Shown here in pieces: positions 57,895 to 64,000 of a stretch of 64,000 nucleotides of DNA (the first letter of the stretch is position 1; the number at the start of each line of letters is the position of its first letter). The notes under the pieces are model-generated. The model was not told the origin of the DNA and made no database searches. It saw only the letters and a program-made list of their open reading frames with translations. This stretch comes from Anaerotignum sp. (lineage in GTDB: Bacteria; Bacillota; Clostridia; Lachnospirales; Anaerotignaceae). The position numbers were made by a program, and so were the translations under genes. The stretch is from positions 62,001-126,000 of the forward strand of contig NZ_JAFUMA010000010.1 of NCBI RefSeq assembly GCF_017483025.1. The letters are read 5' to 3'.

Positions 57895-58995
57895 ATGGCT
57901 TCTGTCAGAGTGGCAAAAATAGAACATAAAGCGGATTTTTACAGACTGTGGAAGGTCTGCTTTGGCGACAGCGATGCTTTCTGTGATTGGTTTTTCGAAA
58001 ACCGCTTTGCACCCGATTATTCTGTCGTTCTGGAAACAGACGGGGAGATTGCCAGCTGTATGCAGGCATTCCCTTATACATTGCGCATCCGAGGAAAGGA
58101 AATTCCCGGAGCTATGCTCTGCGGTGTTTCCACCCATCCTAGTCATAGAAAGAAGGGCTTTATGGGTCAGATCTTCAGTTACGAAATGAATCACCTGAGA
58201 GAAATGGGTTGTGTCGTTGCGCCTCATACACCTGCCGTTTTGCCCAGCTATTTTTCCTTTGGGCATTTGCCTGTGGCTGATGCAAAATATCTGGAGTGCG
58301 ATTGTATTTCTGACTACGAAACATCTGTAGAGTTGGTTTCTGTGGAAGAAATGGAGTGGAACAAACTGTTTCCTTTGTATACCCGCTTTGCGGTGAAATA
58401 CAGCGGCATTATTCAGCGTACTGAAGCGGATTTCCTTCGGAAAGCAGCAGATTATGCTGCGGACGGCGGGAAATGTGCTGCATATATTAAAAATGGGGAG
58501 TGGAAGGGATATGCCTTTTATTACCAGACGGAAGATACGCTCCTTTGTGTGGAAGCCGTTGCGGAAGAGGGCTATTATCATTATCTAATGGAAGGTTTGT
58601 TCGCTATAGGAAAAGGACTTGCTTTTTCTGCAAAGCTTCCCCCTGAGTTGTATCTTTCCTATCCATTTGCAAAGCTAACCAGAAAGCAAAAAGGCGTTAT
58701 GGGCCTGTGTAAAGCTTCTGCATTGCTGAAAGCTCTGGAATTGGATATCCCTTATGGTATCAAAATAAATGATCATGTGGTTCCTGAAAATAACGGCACT
58801 TTTGATTTTAAAGGAAACATCTACGCCTCTGAACCTGTGTTTGAGATTTCCGCAGGGCATCTTCTGCAGGTTTTAGTAGGATATCATACCCTGAATGAAC
58901 TAAGAAAAGAAATTGTGATCTTTGACGAAGAGAAATTCGAAGTGATCGACACTCTTCTGCCAAAGCAAAACTGTTATATCATAGATGAATATTAA
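57895..58995 (+). CDS. Eis-like GNAT N-acetyltransferase
   Basis: A 366-residue acetyl-CoA-dependent transferase. The first GNAT domain has the acetyl-CoA loop VSTHPSHRKKGFMGQIF (about 82-98). A second, divergent GNAT-like region (about 150-270) and a C-terminal sterol-carrier-like tail give the Eis/enhanced intracellular survival layout. ATG 57895 follows AAGGAGGG. The next gene, 18 bases on, encodes a DUF2156 protein that is itself a double-GNAT fold, so two acyltransferase-like proteins are coupled. The acceptor is unknown; an amine or a peptide lysine is plausible. Confidence 0.83.
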   Translation: MASVRVAKIEHKADFYRLWKVCFGDSDAFCDWFFENRFAPDYSVVLETDGEIASCMQAFPYTLRIRGKEIPGAMLCGVSTHPSHRKKGFMGQIFSYEMNHLREMGCVVAPHTPAVLPSYFSFGHLPVADAKYLECDCISDYETSVELVSVEEMEWNKLFPLYTRFAVKYSGIIQRTEADFLRKAADYAADGGKCAAYIKNGEWKGYAFYYQTEDTLLCVEAVAEEGYYHYLMEGLFAIGKGLAFSAKLPPELYLSYPFAKLTRKQKGVMGLCKASALLKALELDIPYGIKINDHVVPENNGTFDFKGNIYASEPVFEISAGHLLQVLVGYHTLNELRKEIVIFDEEKFEVIDTLLPKQNCYIIDEY

Positions 58996-59013
58996 AAAAT
59001 GGAGGCAATCACT

Positions 59014-60006
59014 ATGCCAAATTGTTGCGAATGTGAAAATAAAATAGAAACCAAAACAACAGAACTGATCTTCAAACCCATCACGCTGGATACAAAACAG
59101 CTGATCGATTCCTATACAAAACCCTGGAATCTGGAATGTTCCGATCTTTCCTTTGCAAACCTCTTCATTTGGGGCGCAGATGGCAAGATGGAATATGCAG
59201 AAAAAGATCATGTGCTTTATATCAAGCTGGATTTTGAAGGTGTACCCGTGTTCCTTTGGGCGCCTGTTCCCATGTATGGTGTGGAAGTAGATTATCGTAA
59301 AGCGATCTGCGATGGTATCGCATACATGAAAAGTATCGGCGCAGAACCTACCTTCCGCTCCGTATGGACACCTTTCCGGGACAAAATGCTGGAAACATGC
59401 CCTGAGCTGTTCTCTATGCCTACAGATATCGCCTGGGACTATGTCTATTCCAGAGAAAGTCTGGCAACCCTGAAGGGCAAAAAGCTCCACGGCAAACGGA
59501 ATCATATCAATAAATTCCTGTCTAAATATCCAGAGTATGAATACAGAAAGCTGGATAAAACCATGATCAATGACTGTATCGCTTTATATGATCAGTGGGT
59601 TGGCGAAAAGGATGAAAAAACAGCGCAATCCATGGAGGATGAAAAGAAATCTGTTCTGCTGGCACTGAACAATATGGATGAACTGAGCCTTACGGGCGGC
59701 ACTATCTTTATCGATGGCAAGCTTTGCGCTTTCACCGTAGGCGAACGCCTGCATCCCCATGTACAGCTGATCCATATCGAAAAGGCCAATACGGAATATG
59801 ATGGTATTTTTCCCATGATCAACCAGCAGTATGTACTCCATGAATGTGAGGACGTAGAGCTCATCAACAGGGAAGAGGATATGGGCATCGAAGGGATGCG
59901 AAAAGCAAAACGCTCCTATAATCCCCTGAAAATGATCGAAAAATATCTCATCAGCACAAGAGACCTGACCGATGCGAAGGGTATCTGGGGTGAGGAAGAG
60001 GAATAA
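59014..60006 (+). CDS. DUF2156 protein, aminoacyltransferase-like
   Basis: A 330-residue soluble protein of the DUF2156 group, whose fold is shared with the catalytic domain of lysyl-phosphatidylglycerol synthase and with Fem-type aminoacyl-tRNA transferases. Recognisable stretches are FANLFIWG, KLHGKRNHINKFL and IHIEKANTEYDGIFPMINQQY. The N-terminus has a Cys cluster (CCEC, residues 4-7) that is unusual. It lacks membrane helices, unlike MprF. ATG 59014 follows TGGAGG and is preferred to an ATG 15 bases upstream that lies before the ribosome site. Co-transcribed with the GNAT gene; substrate unknown. Confidence 0.8.
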   Translation: MPNCCECENKIETKTTELIFKPITLDTKQLIDSYTKPWNLECSDLSFANLFIWGADGKMEYAEKDHVLYIKLDFEGVPVFLWAPVPMYGVEVDYRKAICDGIAYMKSIGAEPTFRSVWTPFRDKMLETCPELFSMPTDIAWDYVYSRESLATLKGKKLHGKRNHINKFLSKYPEYEYRKLDKTMINDCIALYDQWVGEKDEKTAQSMEDEKKSVLLALNNMDELSLTGGTIFIDGKLCAFTVGERLHPHVQLIHIEKANTEYDGIFPMINQQYVLHECEDVELINREEDMGIEGMRKAKRSYNPLKMIEKYLISTRDLTDAKGIWGEEEE

Positions 60007-60011
60007 TAGAA

Positions 60012-60050
60012 AGAAAACAGGCAGGACTGTATCCTGCCTGTTTCATTTTT
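60012..60050 (+). terminator. Terminator after the DUF2156 gene
   Basis: Perfect 12-bp stem AAACAGGCAGGA (60015-60026) / TCCTGCCTGTTT (60032-60043), then CATTTTTT. Confidence 0.92.
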
Positions 60051-60109
60051 TGCAAAAGAGCACATAGATAATTCAAAATAAAATTCCTAGTTTTTTTATC
60101 ATATTTCTA

Positions 60110-60138
60110 TTGACAAAATAGATTTTCTAATTTATAAT
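60110..60138 (+). promoter_or_regulatory. Consensus sigma-A promoter of rubrerythrin
   Basis: TTGACA (60110-60115), exactly 17 bases, TATAAT (60133-60138): a perfect consensus promoter, which usually implies repression. Confidence 0.88.
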
Positions 60139-60146
60139 GATTATTA
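60132..60146 (+). promoter_or_regulatory. PerR-type operator overlapping the rubrerythrin -10
   Basis: TTATAATGATTATTA differs from the PerR box TTATAATNATTATAA at one position and covers the -10, the expected place for peroxide-relieved repression. Confidence 0.72.
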
Positions 60147-60206
60147 GATAAGATAATTTATCAAATTTAAAAATAGAGTAGAGAGAGTTTTAAGGAGGAA
60201 AAAGTT

Positions 60207-60752
60207 ATGAAAAAATTTGTATGTTCTGTATGTGGTTATGTTCATGTTGGTGATTCTGCTCCTGCAGAATGTCCCGTTTGTCATGTTGGCGCCGATAAAT
60301 TCGTTGAACAGAAGGAAGGCGAAATGGAATGGGCTTGTGAACACGTAATTGGTGTTGCACAGGGTTCTCCTGAGGATATCATGATGGATCTGAGAGCAAA
60401 CTTCGAAGGCGAATGCACAGAAGTTGGTATGTATCTGGCAATGGCTAGAGTTGCTCATAGAGAAGGTTATCCCGAAATCGGTCTGTATTGGGAAAAAGCG
60501 GCTTGGGAAGAAGCTGAACACGCTGCTAAATTCGCTGAACTGCTGGGCGAAGTAGTAACAGACTCTACAAAGAAAAATCTGGAACTGAGAATCGATGCTG
60601 AAAACGGCGCAACAGCTGGTAAATTTGATCTGGCTAAGAGAGCGAAAGAATATAATCTGGATGCAATCCATGACACAGTACATGAAATGGCAAAAGACGA
60701 AGCTAGACACGGCAAAGCATTCCTGGGTCTGTACAACAGATACTTCAAATAA
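60207..60752 (+). CDS. Reverse rubrerythrin
   Basis: NADH-linked peroxide reductase system protein. The order is reversed from classical rubrerythrin: an N-terminal rubredoxin domain (Cys6, Cys9, Cys22, Cys25) followed by a ferritin-like diiron domain with Glu68 in EGECTE, EEAEH (101-105) and the second half Glu160 and DEARH (164-168). The 181 residues fit reverse rubrerythrins of anaerobes such as Clostridium acetobutylicum. ATG follows AAGGAGG. Monocistronic, under a perfect promoter with a PerR-like box, so strong induction by peroxide or oxygen is predicted. Confidence 0.94.
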   Translation: MKKFVCSVCGYVHVGDSAPAECPVCHVGADKFVEQKEGEMEWACEHVIGVAQGSPEDIMMDLRANFEGECTEVGMYLAMARVAHREGYPEIGLYWEKAAWEEAEHAAKFAELLGEVVTDSTKKNLELRIDAENGATAGKFDLAKRAKEYNLDAIHDTVHEMAKDEARHGKAFLGLYNRYFK

Positions 60753-60766
60753 TTATAAGGAAGTCC

Positions 60767-60795
60767 AAAGGGCGGGAGAACATCCCGTCCTTTTT
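60767..60795 (+). terminator. Terminator of rubrerythrin
   Basis: AAAGGGCGGGA (60767-60777) / TCCCGTCC (60783-60790), one G-U, followed by TTTTT. Confidence 0.85.
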
Positions 60796-60796
60796 G

Positions 60797-60805
60797 TGTT
60801 ATAAT
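60797..60805 (+). promoter_or_regulatory. Extended -10 of the M16C protease gene
   Basis: TGTTATAAT at 60797-60805; no good -35, and it directly follows the rubrerythrin terminator. Confidence 0.4.
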
Positions 60806-60841
60806 AACATCATAAACATATTCCAATGAAGGAGGTATTAT

Positions 60842-63760
60842 ATGGCTGAATTTGACCTTAATCAGACCTATCATGGTTTTACATTAGAAAAAATTGAAGA
60901 CATCAGCGACGTCCACAGCACTGCATATCTTTTTTTTCATGTGCAGAGCGGGGCACGCTTATTATATCTGAAAAACAGCGATAACAACAAAGTTTTCAAT
61001 GTGGCATTCAAAACACCACCCGCCGATGATTGCGGCACACCCCATATTCTGGAACATTCCGTTCTTTGCGGCTCCAGAAAATATGAAGCAAAAGACCCTT
61101 TCAACGAACTGGCGAAGGGCTCTCTGAATACGTTCCTGAACGCTATGACCTATGCAGACAAGACCATGTATCCCATTGCCAGCTGCAATGAAAAGGACTT
61201 CCATAACCTGATGGATGTCTATATGGATGCAGTCTTTTTTCCGAAAATTTATGAAAAAAAGGAAATTTTCCAGCAGGAAGGCTGGCGCTATCTCCTGAAG
61301 GATATAGATGCTCCTCTAGAAGTGACGGGTGTTGTATACAATGAAATGAAAGGGGCGCTTTCTGACCCCGAAAGTCTGCTGAGCGGAGCTATTTCCCGTT
61401 CCGTTTTCGGAAAAACAACGTACGGCTTTGAATCCGGCGGTGACCCTGCCGCCATCCCTAACTTAACATATGAAAAATTCCTGGATTTTCACAGGAAATA
61501 TTATCATCCCTCCAACGCCTATTTCTATCTTTATGGCGATATGGAGCCTTTAGCATGCCTGCAGCATATCCATGAAAGGTATCTGGATGGATTTACGCGG
61601 AGTTTTGCTCTGCCTACGATTGGTGAAACAGAATGTCTGAAAAAGGGCAAGATCATCCATGAAACCTACCCTGTAGGTGAAGAAGGCGATGAAGGCAGTT
61701 CTTATCTTGCATATAATATAAAAGTAGGAAAATGTATTGACCGTGAACGCATTACAGCGATTCAGATTTTATCTTATGTTCTGCTGGAAACAAACGGTTC
61801 TCCCATCAAAAATGCATTGATGGAGGCAGGAATTTGTCAGGAAACAGAAGGCTGGTTCGATTCTTCCGCCTACGAAATGGTATTTAGTATCGTTGCAAAA
61901 GACGCTGCAGCAGAAAATGCAAATGCATTTATTCGTATTGTTGAAGAAGAATGCAGACGCCTTGTTGCCGAGGGCCTCCCCAAAGATTTACTGCGAGGGG
62001 CTTTGCGAAAATATGAATTCCTGCTGAAGGAAGCCGATTATGGTACAACACCAAAAGGCCTTGTTTATTGCTCAGCTATGATGAAAAACTGGCTTCATGG
62101 GGAAGACCCCTGCGATGGTCTGCGTTTCCTTGAAACCATTGAAAAACTGAAGAAGGGCAGTGGGGAAGGGTACTTTGAAAAACTGATCGAAGAAGTATTC
62201 TTAAATAACGAAGATAAAACCTATGTTGTTTTCACTCCCGAAAAAGGCAAAGCCCAGAAGGAAGCTGAAGTCTTTGCTTTACGTATGGCAGAGCGCAAAG
62301 CTGCTATGACAGAAGCAGATTTTGCAGGGATCAAAGCAGACACGGAACGACTGGAACTCTTCCAGAAACAGGAGGATTCCCCTGAAATTCTGGAACAAAT
62401 CCCTCTGCTGGAAATCTCTGAAATCGATGAAAAGCCAAACCTGGTAAAATATCAGCAGGATACATTAAAACAGGGAAATCCTTTGCTCTTTGTACCTGTG
62501 GAAAGCAATGGCATCCTGTATCTGAAGCTGATGTTCGATACTTCCGCTGTTCCTCAGGAATTGCTGCCATATGCAGGCATTCTGACCGATTTATTAGGAA
62601 AACTGGATACAGACAAATATTCCTATCATGAACTACCTACCGTAAAAAATCAGGTGTTCGGCAGTTTCTCCCTGCATAATAACATCTATAATAAGGATGC
62701 TTCTGCGTATCGCTCCTTCGTAACAATCAAGGAAAAACTCTTGAAAGAAGATCTGGATACAGCCATTGCGCTGACAGAAGAAATTCTGCTCCATACAAAA
62801 TTCGACTGCGTAGAAAATATGAAGAAAATCGTCAAATCTGCGAAGATCAAAGGGGAAAATGAACTGCTGAACAATTCCCATTATTTTGCCATTTTCTACA
62901 GCGGCAGCAATTTATTTCCCGGACAGCGTATCGAAGATATTACCAGCGGTATCCGCTATTATCGTTTCCTATGCGAAATCGATGCCAAACTGGAAAAAGA
63001 CCCTGCGCCCGTTATCGAAAAATTAAAAGAAACAGTAGCGATCCTTTTTACACAGCAGAATATGGATGCGGCCTTGGGCAGTGAAAAAGAGGATTTTGAC
63101 AGAACGAAAAATGAACTGAATATGTTTCTGAATAAACTTCCCTCCAGAGAGCAGGAAAAAGCAGTATACCATTTTGATACCCAGCCCGAAAAGGTCGCTT
63201 TCACCAATTCCGGTGGTGTGTTATATAATGTTACTTCTTTCGACTATCAGAAGAACGGTCTGGTTTACCATGGTAAATATCAAGTGCTGAAAACCATCAT
63301 TAACCTGGAATATCTTTGGAATAAAGTCCGTGTACAGGGCGGGGCCTATGGCTGTGGCTGCAAATTTATGAGAAGCGGTTTCAGTTATTTCTATTCCTAT
63401 CGAGATCCCAATCTGAAAGAAACCTATAATATTTACCAGAGCCTTACTGAAGATATCCAGAACTTCATGGCGGATGAACGGGAAATGACAAAGTATATCC
63501 TGGGCACCGTCAATGGACTGGACCAGCCAAAGACAAGTATGGATCAGCTGAATGAAGCTATCAGCAAATTCTATAAAGATATCACAGATGCAGATCTGAT
63601 TCGGGAACGACTGGAGATCCTGCGAACAACGGCTGATGATATCCGCGGCTGCAAAAATCTGCTGGCATACATTGACTGTACAAATATCTGCAGTATTGGC
63701 AATGAACAGAAAATCAAAGACAACACAGATATATTTACAAAAATCGAGTCTCTGATTTGA
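60842..63760 (+). CDS. M16C metalloprotease (presequence-protease type)
   Basis: A 972-residue zinc peptidase of the insulinase family, subfamily M16C, which degrades peptides within a closed chamber made from two halves. The inverted zinc motif HILEH (His68, Glu71, His72) and the distal Glu168 in VYNEMKG are intact. The N-terminal half continues to about 450; the C-terminal half has GAYGCGCKFMRSGFSYFYSYRDPN, the Arg/Tyr substrate-anchoring region. The length matches the fused M16C type. No signal peptide, so it should be cytosolic. ATG follows GAAGGAGG. Confidence 0.93.
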   Translation: MAEFDLNQTYHGFTLEKIEDISDVHSTAYLFFHVQSGARLLYLKNSDNNKVFNVAFKTPPADDCGTPHILEHSVLCGSRKYEAKDPFNELAKGSLNTFLNAMTYADKTMYPIASCNEKDFHNLMDVYMDAVFFPKIYEKKEIFQQEGWRYLLKDIDAPLEVTGVVYNEMKGALSDPESLLSGAISRSVFGKTTYGFESGGDPAAIPNLTYEKFLDFHRKYYHPSNAYFYLYGDMEPLACLQHIHERYLDGFTRSFALPTIGETECLKKGKIIHETYPVGEEGDEGSSYLAYNIKVGKCIDRERITAIQILSYVLLETNGSPIKNALMEAGICQETEGWFDSSAYEMVFSIVAKDAAAENANAFIRIVEEECRRLVAEGLPKDLLRGALRKYEFLLKEADYGTTPKGLVYCSAMMKNWLHGEDPCDGLRFLETIEKLKKGSGEGYFEKLIEEVFLNNEDKTYVVFTPEKGKAQKEAEVFALRMAERKAAMTEADFAGIKADTERLELFQKQEDSPEILEQIPLLEISEIDEKPNLVKYQQDTLKQGNPLLFVPVESNGILYLKLMFDTSAVPQELLPYAGILTDLLGKLDTDKYSYHELPTVKNQVFGSFSLHNNIYNKDASAYRSFVTIKEKLLKEDLDTAIALTEEILLHTKFDCVENMKKIVKSAKIKGENELLNNSHYFAIFYSGSNLFPGQRIEDITSGIRYYRFLCEIDAKLEKDPAPVIEKLKETVAILFTQQNMDAALGSEKEDFDRTKNELNMFLNKLPSREQEKAVYHFDTQPEKVAFTNSGGVLYNVTSFDYQKNGLVYHGKYQVLKTIINLEYLWNKVRVQGGAYGCGCKFMRSGFSYFYSYRDPNLKETYNIYQSLTEDIQNFMADEREMTKYILGTVNGLDQPKTSMDQLNEAISKFYKDITDADLIRERLEILRTTADDIRGCKNLLAYIDCTNICSIGNEQKIKDNTDIFTKIESLI

Positions 63761-63790
63761 TACTATGAAATAAAGAAAAAGAAATAAAGA

Positions 63791-63823
63791 AAAGTGTTTG
63801 AGAAAAACTCAAACACTTTTTCT
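63791..63823 (+). terminator. Terminator of the M16C protease gene
   Basis: AAAGTGTTTGAG (63791-63802), AAAAA loop, CTCAAACACTTT (63808-63819), then TTCTAT. Confidence 0.9.
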
Positions 63824-63843
63824 ATATTTGTAAAATCAGATAG

Positions 63844-63986
63844 TGCTATAGCAAAATATCTTCAAAATGAGAAATTTGGCAACCATCCAAAGTTATTCTC
63901 CCTGAAAAGGGGATACACAAATTTATTCGCAAAACGATACTTTTACGAAATTATACACATAGAACGATAAACTGATTGCTATAGCA
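63844..63986. repeat. Two copies of palindrome TGCTATAGCA at the right edge
   Basis: TGCTATAGCA occurs at 63844-63853 and 63977-63986, the second extended to the 14-base palindrome ATTGCTATAGCAAT (63975-63988) and followed by an AT repeat. The region 63824-64000 has no gene; it probably belongs to the control region of a gene beyond the window. Confidence 0.55.
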
Positions 63987-64000
63987 ATTATATATATATT

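Overview
The window looks like chromosomal core sequence from an anaerobic, endospore-forming, low-to-mid GC Firmicute of class Clostridia. The evidence is the spoIIAA-spoIIAB-sigF operon, an uninterrupted sigK, yunB and a BofC-domain gene, a reverse rubrerythrin under a PerR-type box, PPi-dependent phosphofructokinase, Re-type citrate synthase, and AGGAGG ribosome binding sites with TTGACA/TATAAT promoters. A Lachnospirales/Anaerotignum-like organism would fit, but that is a guess from gene content. I see no phage, IS element, CRISPR array, rRNA or tRNA.

Layout. 1-4.5 kb: the tail of a type IV pilus operon (PilC-like protein, four small pilin-like or membrane proteins, PilT) ending in a class B sortase. 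4.6-6.4 kb: an unknown 144-aa protein and a BTAD-type regulator with a degenerate GGDEF tail. 6.4-10.8 kb (minus): Re-citrate synthase, aconitase and isocitrate dehydrogenase, the oxidative branch to 2-oxoglutarate. 11-14.7 kb: a small winged-helix-like protein, a PAS-GGDEF diguanylate cyclase, and an esterase/ATP-grasp pair of unknown product. 14.8-19.4 kb: guaA and a purine permease (divergent), then pfp. 19.4-23 kb: a BofC-domain protein behind a sigma-G-like promoter, a strong small-RNA candidate, a GH13 enzyme and an RluA-type pseudouridine synthase. 23-27.7 kb: clpC (no ctsR/mcsAB, but a CIRCE-like repeat), a 137-aa unknown and radA. 27.9-32.9 kb: pyruvate carboxylase and a 4-hydroxybutyrate-type CoA-transferase. 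32.9-41 kb: an unknown protein, yunB, a class A PBP, a parvulin, and a folC operon with a 50-aa protein and a TPR protein. 41-45 kb: mltG-trmR-trhP, then a MarR regulator. 45-47.4 kb: sigK divergent from spoIIAA-AB-sigF. 47.4-50.7 kb: a zinc-ribbon protein, a 33-aa membrane peptide and two GAPDH genes. 50.7-53 kb: a KdpDE-like two-component pair. 53-60 kb: diaminopimelate decarboxylase, D-serine dehydratase, a formate/nitrite-type transporter, mutY, and a GNAT/DUF2156 pair. 60-64 kb: reverse rubrerythrin and an M16C protease.

How it fits together. Carbon flow is represented by pfp, two GAPDHs, pyruvate carboxylase (oxaloacetate) and Re-citrate synthase-aconitase-IDH (glutamate precursor). The GAPDH genes share GGGACA/TGTCCC-like repeats resembling a CggR-type operator, and the second enzyme lacks the usual NAD-selecting Asp. 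The most interesting non-coding signals are the ~118-nt small RNA at 20.1-20.2 kb (promoter, three perfect hairpins, C-rich loop, terminator), the GAPDH operator repeats, the clpC leader, and the paired palindromes at the right edge. I found no large novel defence or mobile system. The least understood protein-coding units are the esterase/ATP-grasp pair, the GNAT/DUF2156 pair and several unknown small proteins.
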